DNA of 64,000 nucleotides from JAEXNA01 sp041676625 (GTDB taxonomy: Bacteria > Vulcanimicrobiota > Xenobia > Xenobiales > JADMJV01), in assembly GCA_041676625.1 (NCBI GenBank), contig JBAYRN010000005.1:27327-91326 (forward strand), in the 5' to 3' direction. Each line of letters starts with the position of its first letter. Positions within the stretch are counted from its first letter, which is position 1. The translations under genes were made by a program, and so were the position numbers. The notes beneath the pieces were generated by a model. It worked only from the letters and a program-made list of their open reading frames with translations. It searched no databases and was not told where the DNA came from. Shown here in pieces: positions 24,209-32,876 of this stretch.

Positions 24209-24422
24209 CTTGGGGCGTGGGTGGTTAACCGCTGAAGGAGGCTCCCAGGATCGCGCGGTCCACATCGGTGAGGTGCGCGTGGGTGGATTGAAAACTGTCG
24301 GAGAAATTTTTAAAAGTACATCTGGTCACCACTTGAGTGTACAGTTACCAAAGTGTGAAAACAGGCTCCAGTGTGAACAACCTGTTAACTCGATGACCGT
24401 AGAGTAAACAAAGTGTTGCCGT
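24209..24422. other. 214-bp intergenic stretch with AGTGT repeats
   Basis: Between the PilZ terminator and the bpt stop lie four AGTGT elements (24336, 24352, 24370, 24412), three of them followed by A-rich bases and ACA. No gene was seen. Their use is unknown. Confidence 0.4.
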
Positions 24423-25202
24423 TTACCCATCGAGCGGAGGAGCCTGGGCCAGTTGGGTTTCTTGGAAAGGCACCCAGCCTCGATCCGGTACGAGAACCTC
24501 CAGGCCTGAAAACTGTTCTTTGTACCGAAGTTTTTTGGATTGCATGTTGAGAAAACCGATGTAGAGATGGCTCCAACCGCGCTCTCGGCACATCTCGATC
24601 TCTTTCAAAAAGGTGTAAATTCCCAGTCGCCGGCGGGGTAGATTGAGATCGTAGTAGCAGTAGTGGGAATAGATGCCCCGCTCACCGATGTCCACGGTGG
24701 TCGCTGCCACCAGGCGATTCTCTTGCCAGTAGGTGATCTCCCGGGTGCACTCCATGGGCGTCTGGTGCCAGGAGTCGTAGAATTGACGGCGTTCTTCCGG
24801 GGTGGTCAGATGCTCGGTCTTGGTAGCGAAGCGGGCGTTGACGAACTTCTCAAAAAGGACAAACTTTTCTCGGGTCAGATGCACTTGATCCACTTTCTGG
24901 ACCAGATCGGTGTTTCGGTTGAGGGTTCGACGCATGGACCGACTGATCTTGAATCGGCTCAGGTCGATTCGACTGGGATGGCAGGCCCGGCAGCGGCGAC
25001 AGGCCGGCAGACAGTAAATCGGACCGAAACGACCACCCCCCAGGTGCATCAACCGATCCACGCTCTCGTCGTGCAGCGCCAGCAGCGACCACTCCCGGTC
25101 CGGAAGGAAGTTGCACGGATACTTTGGCAGGTGGGCGGACAAGGGAGGACTGTCGCGCCAGTCGGGTTCGACCGCGTCCCATAGGCGGAGGAGGTAGTGC
25201 AC
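24423..25202 (-). CDS. bpt: aspartate/glutamate leucyl- or arginyl-transferase (ATE/Bpt)
   Basis: A 259-residue ATE-family transferase. It has the N-terminal Cys cluster (CLPACRRCRACHPSRIDLS), SRSMRRTLNRN and the GNAT-like C-terminal half (GIYSHYCYYDLNLPRRRLGI, then LYIGFLN). It moves Leu (or Arg) from charged tRNA onto N-terminal Asp/Glu, marking proteins for ClpAP by the N-end rule. The start is a GTG 8 bp after the EcsC stop, so the two genes form an operon. No aat or clpS is seen nearby. Confidence 0.93.
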   Translation of the reverse strand: MHYLLRLWDAVEPDWRDSPPLSAHLPKYPCNFLPDREWSLLALHDESVDRLMHLGGGRFGPIYCLPACRRCRACHPSRIDLSRFKISRSMRRTLNRNTDLVQKVDQVHLTREKFVLFEKFVNARFATKTEHLTTPEERRQFYDSWHQTPMECTREITYWQENRLVAATTVDIGERGIYSHYCYYDLNLPRRRLGIYTFLKEIEMCRERGWSHLYIGFLNMQSKKLRYKEQFSGLEVLVPDRGWVPFQETQLAQAPPLDG

Positions 25203-25210
25203 CGGGAGCC

Positions 25211-26014
25211 TTAAACGACGGTGTCCTGGTCGGCCGCGTTGCGATACAAAATGGCTTTGCTCTTGTAGCCTCGGTTGGCGGTATCGAGAATGTTGCCCAT
25301 GAGGTGCCAGTTAAGGCCGGCGTTGACCACCGCTCCCACCAGGGGGATCATGGCCCCCATCTTGCGGGTCGCCAGCAGCGCAGCGATCTGCTTGGAAGCA
25401 ACCGAAATACCACGGCCGGACAGGGCGTAGGAAACCTCGGAAGTGAGGTCGCGTTGCTGCTCGAGCGCTTTTCGAGTGAGGTCGTCGAGTTGGACCAGTC
25501 GCTTCTTGCGCCCGGGTACGTGGCCGATACGAAGAAGCTCTAGAATAAAGTCGTGCTCTCGTTCCAAGCGGGGGTCGAAACCGTAACTCACGGACACCTC
25601 GCCCAGAGTACGAATAGAGTACAGGTAAAATGCAGGAAGGTCTGCGAACTGCCCTAAAAATCCAAACGACCCGGTGACCGCGCTGCCCAGCACGGTCCGC
25701 TGTCTCACTTCCTGTCGCATGGCCTTCACGTGTTCGTCGATGATGTCCATCCGCTGGTCGGACAGACCCAGACGCCCACTGGTACTCACGGCCCTGGCGG
25801 AGGCCAGACGTTGCTCGACCTCATCGTCGTTGAAGGTGGACATCATCTGCTCGATGGACCTCTTCAGGACGCTCTCCAGCTTGCCTGAAAGTCGACGCTT
25901 GAAGTCAGGAGGGGCTTTCTCGATGAGCCTCACAAGGGGGGCCGCCCCGGTCTGGAGGACCTGCGTCATCGGTGTCTCATCGGGTTGAACTTTAGGGGTG
26001 TTATCCTGCTCCAA
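25211..26014 (-). CDS. EcsC family protein
   Basis: A 267-residue protein. The central and C-terminal regions match the EcsC family (LGQFADLPAFYLYSIRTLG, VSYALSGRGISVASKQIAA, MIPLVGAVVNAGLNWHLM). Helices are mildly hydrophobic and a hydrophilic N-terminus of ~60 residues precedes them. The family was first noted beside the EcsAB transporter of Bacillus; its biochemical role is not settled. Co-transcribed with bpt, whose start lies 8 bp downstream. Confidence 0.83.
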   Translation of the reverse strand: MEQDNTPKVQPDETPMTQVLQTGAAPLVRLIEKAPPDFKRRLSGKLESVLKRSIEQMMSTFNDDEVEQRLASARAVSTSGRLGLSDQRMDIIDEHVKAMRQEVRQRTVLGSAVTGSFGFLGQFADLPAFYLYSIRTLGEVSVSYGFDPRLEREHDFILELLRIGHVPGRKKRLVQLDDLTRKALEQQRDLTSEVSYALSGRGISVASKQIAALLATRKMGAMIPLVGAVVNAGLNWHLMGNILDTANRGYKSKAILYRNAADQDTVV

Positions 26015-26047
26015 TATGGGGTCTCCTCATCCGAGTATCAATGGCCT

Positions 26048-26878
26048 CTAAAACGGATTGGCGTAGCCGTTGCAGCGATTGTGCCAGCCGGCGCGCCAAC
26101 GGCTTTCTCCTCGGTCCGGAGGAGAGTTGGCGATGCGACGATCCAGGGTACGCTTGGCGGCAGCGGCAAACTCCCGGGCCGCCGGCTGTCCGGCAGGCAC
26201 GTCCCGCATCTCCAATAAGACCTGCATCAGCCCCCAGCCTTCTCCACCGTAGCGTTCTTTCGGATTGATCCCCTCCCCTTTAAAGTTCACGTAGTCGATC
26301 AAGGCATAGACCCCGTTGGTGGTGGAGGCAACCTTATTGTAATTAGCCTCCAAGCGCGCTCTCTCTTCGGCCTCTGCGGTCTCTTGCATTTTGGCCAAGG
26401 CGGCCCGAGAGCGCTGCATGATGAAGTCGGTCTGCAGGGTCACGGTGTGGGCCAGCCAGGTGCGCAGGGCTTTGAGTTCAGGGCCCTGGAGGTCGGCCTC
26501 GAAGGCCGCCTTGGAGTTCCAGGGGCAGTGGCGATGGAGGGCCACTGCGGGAGGATCGGCCCCTCTGGCCCGGGCGAACTCGATGAGCTTATGAAACGAC
26601 TCTTCGAAGGGGCCATCGAAGTTCTTGGGATACCAGATGAAATGACCGATTCCGAGAGAGGGAAACTCTTCTCCGGCGTTCCAGGAGGTGAGTCCGTCGA
26701 TGCGCCCCCCACACTCGTTCTGCCAGATTTTCTTGCCGATGCGAACCTTCATCTCCTGAGTAAGCTCGGGGAGTCCCTGGCCTGCTTCGGCGACCTGATT
26801 GAGCGGTATCGGTTCGGACCAGGCCGGACTGAAAGTGAGAGTGGCCAGGATAGGAATGAGGGCAATCCATGTCTTCAT
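26048..26878 (-). CDS. secreted protein, possibly lysozyme-like
   Basis: A 276-residue exported protein (signal peptide ~1-21, ending PAWS). The most distinctive stretch is NECGGRIDGLTSWNAGEEFP, then SLGIGHFIWYP, with a conserved-looking Glu and a helix-rich remainder ending RWRAGWHNRCNGYANPF. The pattern of an early Glu followed by S-L-G-I-G-H recalls bacterial lysozyme-like folds, so peptidoglycan hydrolysis is possible; I cannot confirm it. It is divergent from the 598-residue unknown gene and 33 bp upstream of the EcsC gene on the same strand. Confidence 0.7.
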   Translation of the reverse strand: MKTWIALIPILATLTFSPAWSEPIPLNQVAEAGQGLPELTQEMKVRIGKKIWQNECGGRIDGLTSWNAGEEFPSLGIGHFIWYPKNFDGPFEESFHKLIEFARARGADPPAVALHRHCPWNSKAAFEADLQGPELKALRTWLAHTVTLQTDFIMQRSRAALAKMQETAEAEERARLEANYNKVASTTNGVYALIDYVNFKGEGINPKERYGGEGWGLMQVLLEMRDVPAGQPAAREFAAAAKRTLDRRIANSPPDRGESRWRAGWHNRCNGYANPF

Positions 26879-26993
26879 AGTGAATTCAACTCGCTTTCTC
26901 TGGTTGAGATTCCTTTATTTGGAACTGAAGAAGAAAAACGCCGGAGGGGCTTTCAGCAGGCCCCCACTCAGGCGACTGCGAACGGGCCGACCG

Positions 26994-28790
26994 ATGAGTA
27001 TCGTGCAAGAAAAAACCCAATTACAAAAGGATATGTTGGCCCAATGGGCTTTTGACTGTCGCCCCATCCTGGGCCGTTTTCACATCTGGCTGGAGTCGGT
27101 GGAAACCGAATGGAGTCGGGGGCGCCCCGAACCGAACCAACCTCGGGATATGTCTTTTGTGCCCGGAGGGCTGGAGCGACAGCTCGCCATGACTTGCGCC
27201 TTGACGGCACTGGGTACGCGACTGTTCGGGCGCTTTGGAGAAGGCAAGGGTCTGGACAAAGTCGGGATCAATGAGGTGAAGAAAGACGCCGATGCTGTTT
27301 CGGCTTACGCCATGAGCGAAGGTCTCTGGTACCTCACCCGCCATCTACCGGAAAACCACGCCCTCATGATCTGCCTGGGGGAAGGGTTAATGCCCAAGGC
27401 CGGGGAGACCGAAGAGATGGGCTCCAATCCCAATCTTGGCTTCGGACGGGTCTACGCCCGGCCGGAGGTGGCCCGGTTCGTGGACCAGCGCGTGATCGAT
27501 CTCCTGAACAAGCCAGGGTACGGCTGGGATGAATTTTACCGAGACATACGCCACAAAGGCATCACCCTCTGGGGGGCGGCGGTCGACACCCTGGAAAACA
27601 CCTCGCGCTTTGCCAAAGGCGCCGAGGAAGGTACCATGACCATCCTGCACGTGTTTGACCAACCGCTCCACGTGGTGCGTCCTTACGAGGGCTACATGGG
27701 CTGCCTGACTCTGCCCCGGGCGGTTCAAGACAAAGCGGCGGAAAAGGCCGTGCTGCTGGATTATCGCACCCCCCGGGAGTTGGTGATGAAGTCGATCCAG
27801 CAGGCCTATCCGGGGATCAAAGCGGAGAATGTGCACGTCTGGACCCTGGGCGGCAAGAGTCGGGTGACCCGGCTGTCAGGGCTCTGGGAGACCTGGCGTT
27901 CGTTGGGAGCTCATCTGGTGGAAGAGGGGTGGAAACTACCCAATGGAGGAGAGATCTTCATTGAGTCTGGGACCTACTCGCCTACTCTGGCGGTGGGGAC
28001 CTGGCAGGACGACCAGGGGGAGACCCATCTCTTTTTGTGCGACGGTTACGCAGCCTCGGCTGAAGCGCTGCAGGCGGCCAGCCTGGCTCCGATCCACGAC
28101 TTGCACATCTCGCTTTCGGTCTTCACCTCGAAGTTTTCGTTGCCCCACGACCGAGAGCAGAAGATCATGGGATTAGTACCCCAGGCCGCCGACTTTGCCG
28201 AGCGACTGGAGCGGCTTATGGGAAGTGCGCCGGATGAGCAAACCTGCGATTTTTACCGAGAGATGATCGCCGAGGCGGATGACGCCGGGATCAACCTGGA
28301 GAAGCCCACCCTGGTGGCCGACGACTTCTTTCCGGAGAAAAAGTGGGGAGTTCTGGCTCTCGGCAGCTACATGGGTTTCGATCCGTATACCGCCACCGAA
28401 GGGGTGGTTAAAGTGGCGGAGGATACCTACCGGGTCACGGTGCGGCTCACCTCGCGAGCGGTGGAGAAGAAGGTGTCCCTGACCGTCCGGCTGATGGAGG
28501 GCAAAAAGCCGAGTCGCTCCATCTTTCAGCCGCTCTTGAGCCGATTCTTAGCGGGTGAAAACTATCGGGAGCGAGCGGTCAAGATCTCCGACTCCGGCCG
28601 GATCCGAAACGAGTTGCAAACCCTTTGCTCGGAAGCTCTGGAGTTTCCCGCTCAGGATCGTATGCGGGTAGTCTTCGAACGGATCCCGGAAACCATCTTT
28701 AGCAGCGAAAAGAAGGAACGATTAAAGGAACTCCTGGTTTGGTACAGGGAGCGCCATCCGGTCTGGTTTGACTGGCTGGAGCTTTGTTGA
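26994..28790 (+). CDS. conserved-looking cytosolic protein of unknown function, ~598 aa
   Basis: Start chosen at the ATG at 26994 (MSIVQEKTQLQKDML), because the open frame further upstream overlaps the divergent gene and is not protein-like. There is no signal peptide and no long hydrophobic run. Segments such as GLWYLTRHLPENHALMICLG, GGEIFIESGTYSPTLAVGTW and SYMGFDPYTATEGVVK look like a globular, probably conserved enzyme or binding protein. I recognise no catalytic motif. A DUF1684 lipid/secreted-type gene follows after 19 bp, so the two are likely in one operon with the methyltransferase after it. Confidence 0.6.
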   Translation: MSIVQEKTQLQKDMLAQWAFDCRPILGRFHIWLESVETEWSRGRPEPNQPRDMSFVPGGLERQLAMTCALTALGTRLFGRFGEGKGLDKVGINEVKKDADAVSAYAMSEGLWYLTRHLPENHALMICLGEGLMPKAGETEEMGSNPNLGFGRVYARPEVARFVDQRVIDLLNKPGYGWDEFYRDIRHKGITLWGAAVDTLENTSRFAKGAEEGTMTILHVFDQPLHVVRPYEGYMGCLTLPRAVQDKAAEKAVLLDYRTPRELVMKSIQQAYPGIKAENVHVWTLGGKSRVTRLSGLWETWRSLGAHLVEEGWKLPNGGEIFIESGTYSPTLAVGTWQDDQGETHLFLCDGYAASAEALQAASLAPIHDLHISLSVFTSKFSLPHDREQKIMGLVPQAADFAERLERLMGSAPDEQTCDFYREMIAEADDAGINLEKPTLVADDFFPEKKWGVLALGSYMGFDPYTATEGVVKVAEDTYRVTVRLTSRAVEKKVSLTVRLMEGKKPSRSIFQPLLSRFLAGENYRERAVKISDSGRIRNELQTLCSEALEFPAQDRMRVVFERIPETIFSSEKKERLKELLVWYRERHPVWFDWLELC

Positions 28791-28809
28791 GTCGAGAAGA
28801 GGTAGAGCG

Positions 28810-29613
28810 ATGAAAAGAATCTTGCTGGGGATGGTCCTGCTGATGGCCATGGCGGGGTCCGGTACGGCCCAGGAAAACTACGAAGAGTGGCACCGGCAAC
28901 GCCTCGAAAAGCTCACCCGGCCCGACGGCTACCTCAGCCTGGTGGGTATGGAGTGGCTGAAGGCAGAGCCCACCGAGATCGACGGAGTTGGTCTTGCCTG
29001 GGTGGAGGACGACGGGGTCCATCTCGAACTTGAGCCTGGGTACAGTCTGGCCGGTCAGGAAGTGGAGACGGTGACTCTGGACCTGAGCAAACCGGAAGGG
29101 GAGGAGCTTCTGGTTCGGGGCACCCGCAGTTTTTACGCCATCGAGCGGGGAGACTGGACGGGATTGCGCATCAAAGATTCCCAGGCTCCTACCCTGGTAG
29201 GTTTTCAAGGGGTAAGCCGGTTCGTCTACGACCCCGCCTGGAAGCTCCCGGGGCGGCTCGCCAAAGATGCCCGCGCCGTATCGGTAGGCTCGGTGGTGGG
29301 GGTGGATACCACCGAGGAAAGCCCCGGTTTGGCGGAGTTTGAAGTGGAGGGAAAAACTTATCGGGCACGCCTGATCGGAAAGCCGGATAGCTCCGAGTTT
29401 TTCATGGTCTTCTCCGACGCCACCGCCGGGGAGTCGACCTACGAGGCCTGTCGATTTCTGTATCTGGAGAGGGAAGGGGAGGACGGTCTGGTTTTGGATT
29501 TCAACAAGAGTATCAACCCGCCGTGCGCGTTTACCCACTTTGCTACCTGTCCGCTTCCCCCTGAGGAAAACATCTTTCCCTTCGCCATCCCGGTTGGTGA
29601 AAAAGCGCCATAA
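28810..29613 (+). CDS. secreted DUF1684 protein
   Basis: 267 residues from the ATG at 28810, which has a ribosome-binding site (GAGG) and encodes a signal peptide (LLGMVLLMAMAGSGTAQ). The body matches DUF1684: LTRPDGYLSLVGMEWLK near the N-terminus and LDFNKSINPPCAFTHFATCP, then PPEENIFPFAIPVGEK, at the C-terminus. Family function is unknown. Its TAA overlaps the ATG of the RlmM-like methyltransferase (TAATG), implying coupling. Confidence 0.87.
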   Translation: MKRILLGMVLLMAMAGSGTAQENYEEWHRQRLEKLTRPDGYLSLVGMEWLKAEPTEIDGVGLAWVEDDGVHLELEPGYSLAGQEVETVTLDLSKPEGEELLVRGTRSFYAIERGDWTGLRIKDSQAPTLVGFQGVSRFVYDPAWKLPGRLAKDARAVSVGSVVGVDTTEESPGLAEFEVEGKTYRARLIGKPDSSEFFMVFSDATAGESTYEACRFLYLEREGEDGLVLDFNKSINPPCAFTHFATCPLPPEENIFPFAIPVGEKAP

Positions 29614-30575
29614 TGTACCTCTGTTCGGCGGACCCGGACTCCTGGGACCACCTGGAGCACGAATTGCAGGACCGCCTGATCGAACGACTCGATGAGCGAT
29701 CGGGGCTGTGCCGGCTCGAACCCGAATTTCGATCGTTTTTTCTACAACATCGTTTCCCGGTGACATTCCAAGCGGTATTACCAAGTGCTAGCTTCGAATC
29801 GGTGAGTACCCTGAAACTCGAACTGCCCTGCGACCTGCATTCTACTTTCAGTTTTCAGATTTCCGCGAACAAACGTTTGGATTTAGGTTTTGGCTCGCTT
29901 ATCCCGGGCTGGATGGAGAGCATGGGTCTCCCCCCGGAACTTCGCTCGGATCGACAGGCAGACCGGGTCTATTCGGTTCACCTCCAGTGCGAAGATCAGG
30001 TCCGACTCTTCGCCGGTAGCTCGAGGCCTCAGGACAACCTCTCTCCCTGGTCCCGAGGGGTCTGCCGGATCCCTCGCGCCAAAGATGCCGTGAGCCGAGC
30101 CGAGAGTAAACTGGAGGAAGCCCTGGAGCTACTCCCGGAGCTACCGGTGGGTCGGGCCCTCGACCTGGGAGCCGCCCCCGGTGGGTGGACCCGTGTTTTG
30201 TGGGGGCGCGGTTTTGAGGTGGTGGCGGTGGACCCGGCAGAGCTCTCGCCACCGGTCGCCGCTCTCTCCCGGGTCGCTCACCATCGGACCACCGCGGGGG
30301 AATTTCTGGCTCGGGATGAGTCGAGGTACGACCTCATCGTCTCGGATATGAAGATGGACCCGGGGCTGCTGAGCGCACTGCTAGCGCGTTATCAGGAACG
30401 GCTAGAGCCCGGGGGGTTTCTGCTGGCTACCCTCAAGTTGCCCAAAAGGGGTAATCCGTTGCCGCTCCTGGACCATGCCCTGGAAAAAATAAGTCGAGCC
30501 TATACCGTGGTACAGGCTCGACAGCTTTATTTCAATCGCCACGAGGTCACCGTAGTGGCGACCTCGCGCGGTTAG
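29613..30575 (+). CDS. RlmM/FtsJ-like SAM-dependent RNA methyltransferase
   Basis: A 320-residue protein. The N-terminal ~160 residues are a substrate-recognition region. The linker NLSPWSRGVCRIPRAKDAVS, then RAESKLEEALE, leads into the FtsJ Rossmann domain: ALDLGAAPGGWTRVLWGRG, VVAVDPAELSP and YDLIVSDMKMDP. This order is that of RlmM, which 2'-O-methylates C2498 of 23S rRNA. The N-terminal part is shorter than in E. coli RlmM (366 aa), so the exact target is uncertain. It overlaps the DUF1684 gene by one base. Confidence 0.78.
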   Translation: MYLCSADPDSWDHLEHELQDRLIERLDERSGLCRLEPEFRSFFLQHRFPVTFQAVLPSASFESVSTLKLELPCDLHSTFSFQISANKRLDLGFGSLIPGWMESMGLPPELRSDRQADRVYSVHLQCEDQVRLFAGSSRPQDNLSPWSRGVCRIPRAKDAVSRAESKLEEALELLPELPVGRALDLGAAPGGWTRVLWGRGFEVVAVDPAELSPPVAALSRVAHHRTTAGEFLARDESRYDLIVSDMKMDPGLLSALLARYQERLEPGGFLLATLKLPKRGNPLPLLDHALEKISRAYTVVQARQLYFNRHEVTVVATSRG

Positions 30576-30590
30576 GACCAGATCAGGTCG

Positions 30591-31493
30591 TTACTTGCGA
30601 AACAGCATGACGTATTCGTGCTTAAACACGTACAAGCCGTTTCGCAACGCTCGATAGCGCCAGAGGTTTCCACTTTTGCCTTTTCCTTTTTCATTACCCT
30701 GGATATCTTTGATGTTGATGGCTCGCAGAGCAAGACCACAGGAGCGCATGACCTCCATGCACTCAAAGCCCAGAGGCACCCACTCCCCGGCGGTGTACTT
30801 GTCCCCGATCACCAGGGTCATAAACCGACCAGGCTCCAGGAGTTTTACGCCGTTTTGCACCACCTGTTCAAACATTTCCAGGAAGCCTTCCAGGCTTTCG
30901 CAGGAGGACAGGTCCCGCTCGTCTTCCCCCTTGGTAAAGGCGATGATGTCCCAGTACGGAGGGTGCAAGAGTACGTGATCCACCGTTTCTCTGCCCATTT
31001 CTCTGAGGTGAGGTGCCAGAAGGTCTGGTAAATCCGGGGAGGCGGAGTCACCCTGGATGATCTTGGTCATAACCCCGTGGGGGTTCTTCGCATCCTCGAG
31101 TCGCTTTTGTGACTCGCGACAGATCTCCGGCTGGAGTTCCACCCCGATCCCATGTCTTCTCAAGCGCCGGCACTCGATCATGGTGGTGGCCATTCCGCTG
31201 AAAAGGTCGAGCACCACGTCGTCCTTCTTGGTAAAACGCGAGAGCATCTGCTCGGGGATCTGGGGCACAAAATTGCCGTGGTAGTCCCCCTTGTGCACGC
31301 TGCTGCGACTGCGGGAGCCGAGGCTCCACAAGGAGTCGGTGATGAGTTCGGGATAGTCCTTCCAGTTTTTGAGATCGAGATCATGGAAACTGGAACGCAC
31401 CGGGCGGCGCTTGGACTCGGTCTTGAGCGTCTTGGCGTTAGCTGAATTAGACAATGGTTTTCCTCCGTTGAAGAAAACTTGAATAACTTTCAT
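30591..31493 (-). CDS. solitary N4/N6 DNA methyltransferase with HPPY motif
   Basis: A 300-residue SAM methyltransferase. The SAM-binding motif VLDLFSGMATTMIECRRL precedes the catalytic motif VLLHPPYWDIIAF, an order opposite to that of many N6-adenine enzymes. The catalytic motif has His where [D/N/S]-PP[Y/F] is usual. C-terminal residues GNLWRYRALRNGLYVFKHEY, then VMLF, form a substrate lobe. No restriction enzyme or specificity subunit is adjacent, so it would be an orphan modifying enzyme with a role in gene control, or an RNA methyltransferase of the same fold. Convergent with the RlmM-like gene, 15 bp apart. Confidence 0.75.
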   Translation of the reverse strand: MKVIQVFFNGGKPLSNSANAKTLKTESKRRPVRSSFHDLDLKNWKDYPELITDSLWSLGSRSRSSVHKGDYHGNFVPQIPEQMLSRFTKKDDVVLDLFSGMATTMIECRRLRRHGIGVELQPEICRESQKRLEDAKNPHGVMTKIIQGDSASPDLPDLLAPHLREMGRETVDHVLLHPPYWDIIAFTKGEDERDLSSCESLEGFLEMFEQVVQNGVKLLEPGRFMTLVIGDKYTAGEWVPLGFECMEVMRSCGLALRAINIKDIQGNEKGKGKSGNLWRYRALRNGLYVFKHEYVMLFRK

Positions 31494-31521
31494 TGATTTC
31501 CTCGTGGAGAACGGAAAAGAG

Positions 31522-31549
31522 AAACGCCGCTTGTACTCAGGCGGCGTTT
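31522..31549 (-). terminator. bidirectional hairpin terminator
   Basis: A perfect 9-bp stem (AAACGCCGC / GCGGCGTTT) with a 10-nt loop. On the minus strand it follows the 31-codon small ORF and is trailed by TTTCTCTTTT. On the plus strand it is trailed by TTTGGGTTTTATTTT. It separates the small ORF from the DNA methyltransferase gene. Confidence 0.8.
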
Positions 31550-31559
31550 GGGTTTTATT

Positions 31560-31655
31560 TTATGAGTTTCGTCTTTCGCTTGCGTAACTCACCAAAACTT
31601 CGAGTTTTGATGGTCCCGCAAGCGACAGGCCGACTTCTTGATATCGATTTGGCAT
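31560..31655 (-). CDS. tiny ORF, 31 aa, with strong ribosome-binding site and terminator
   Basis: ATG at 31655 stands 5 nt after AAAAGGAGG and opens 31 codons (MPNRYQEVGLSLAGPSKLEV ... ERRNS) before TAA. A perfect hairpin terminator begins 10 bp later. Good ribosome-binding site, compact frame and terminator together suggest a real small protein or a leader peptide transcribed on its own. The peptide is polar, with no membrane helix. A possible -10 (TACAAT) lies upstream. No family is recognisable at this length. Confidence 0.4.
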   Translation of the reverse strand: MPNRYQEVGLSLAGPSKLEVLVSYASERRNS

Positions 31656-31961
31656 GAAGCCTCCTTTTAAGACCCCGCTGCATTGTAGCCCGGGTGGGGG
31701 TGCGAGCTATGTCGAAAGTGTGAACAAAACGGAAAGAATGTTGCGATTTGAGGATGGGGTGGAGCCGCTGGATGACAGCCCGGCCAAGAGAGAGAGTGTT
31801 TTCAACATTTACCACTCTCTCCTAGCGCGACTCTCTACCCACGGTGGGTGAAGGTTTCACCACGGAGGGAGAGTTCTCTGCGCCTGGCCGGACTGCCTGA
31901 CCTTAAATTTCCCTCCTCATCGGCCCCTAAACACCATGATGAGATATTTGGTAAGAATTAA
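31656..31961. other. 306-bp gap without a convincing gene
   Basis: The gap between the tiny ORF and mutM holds short imperfect inverted repeats (for example GGTGAA-GGT-TTCACC and CCCACGGTGGG near 31840-31865) and a purine-rich stretch, but no frame with a ribosome-binding site. It probably holds the promoter of the tiny ORF (minus) and the 3' end of mutM. Confidence 0.5.
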
Positions 31962-32840
31962 CTAATCCTGGCAGTTTGCACACCAGGTTGTGGTTCGTCC
32001 CGCGAAGAGGCCACGCCTGAGAGTCTTGCCGCAGCCGGGGCAAGACTCGCCGTAGCGTCCGTACACCAGTAGCCCTTCCTGGTTGTATCCGCTCTCCCCA
32101 TCGGCGTTGATGAAGTCCCGGAGGGTGGTCCCACCGGCTTCGATTCCTTTTTCCAAGACGCACACGATGGCCCGGTACAAAGCCTCGAGCATCCGGCCAC
32201 TGACCCGGTAGGATCCGCGCCCGGGGCGGATACCGGACAAAAAGAGGGCTTCATCGACATAGATATTGCCCAGGCCCGCCAGAAACTTTTGATCGAGCAA
32301 GGCAGCCTTCACGGCCACCCGTCGATTCTTCAGCCCTGCTTTTAAGTACTGCAGGGAGAACTCCGGGGTGAGAGGGTCGACCCCCAGGTTGAAGTGCCGG
32401 ATCACCGCCTCTCGTCCCTCCAGCGGTATCCAGAACACCCGTCCGAACTTGCGGATATCGCGATAGTGCAGACCGGAGCCGTCATCGAGCTCCATACTGA
32501 TGTGGGTGTGCTTGTCCGGTGGATGCTGGAGGGCCCGTTGCAGACCTGTCCTGGGCTGGATCTGAAACGGAGTATCCGCTCGGTGCGGCAGTCGGACCGT
32601 GAGTTGCCCGGTCATACCCAGGTGGATGCACAGGGTGAGCTTAGGCAGGGGAAAGAACAAGAGTTTTCCGTGTCGGCACGATTCGCTGAAGGTTTGTCCC
32701 TCCAGTCCTTCGATAAATCTGGAAACTTGTTGACCTCTCAGGACATAGTTGTCCCGCACCACAACACGCTCGATTCGGCGGCCTCGAATCCGCTCGGCGA
32801 TACTGCGTCTCACTGTTTCAACTTCTGGAAGTTCCGGCAT
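31962..32840 (-). CDS. mutM: formamidopyrimidine-DNA glycosylase MutM/Fpg
   Basis: 292 residues from the ATG at 32840. The N-terminus PELPEVETVRRSI carries the catalytic Pro (after Met removal) and Glu, CRHGKLLFFPL holds the beta-hairpin Lys, and LAGLGNIYVDEALF and GGTTLRDFINADGESG belong to the helix-two-turn-helix region. The zinc finger is CPGCGKTL ... TTTWCANCQ. It removes 8-oxoguanine and FaPy and nicks the abasic site. The open frame upstream of the ATG is overlapped by the HIT gene and is not part of the protein. It is divergent from the HIT gene with only 36 bp between start codons. Confidence 0.95.
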   Translation of the reverse strand: MPELPEVETVRRSIAERIRGRRIERVVVRDNYVLRGQQVSRFIEGLEGQTFSESCRHGKLLFFPLPKLTLCIHLGMTGQLTVRLPHRADTPFQIQPRTGLQRALQHPPDKHTHISMELDDGSGLHYRDIRKFGRVFWIPLEGREAVIRHFNLGVDPLTPEFSLQYLKAGLKNRRVAVKAALLDQKFLAGLGNIYVDEALFLSGIRPGRGSYRVSGRMLEALYRAIVCVLEKGIEAGGTTLRDFINADGESGYNQEGLLVYGRYGESCPGCGKTLRRGLFAGRTTTWCANCQD

Positions 32841-32876
32841 TGGAAGGGATGTGTCTTTCTTTTCGAAGATACCTGT

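Noticed and set aside
31654..31851. 65-codon plus-strand frame after the tiny ORF
   Set aside because: It overlaps the ribosome-binding site of the minus-strand ORF and has no ribosome-binding site or protein-like pattern of its own.
32394..32876. Upstream extension of the HIT protein
   Set aside because: That part is antisense to mutM and lacks HIT features; the domain starts at the ATG at 32877.
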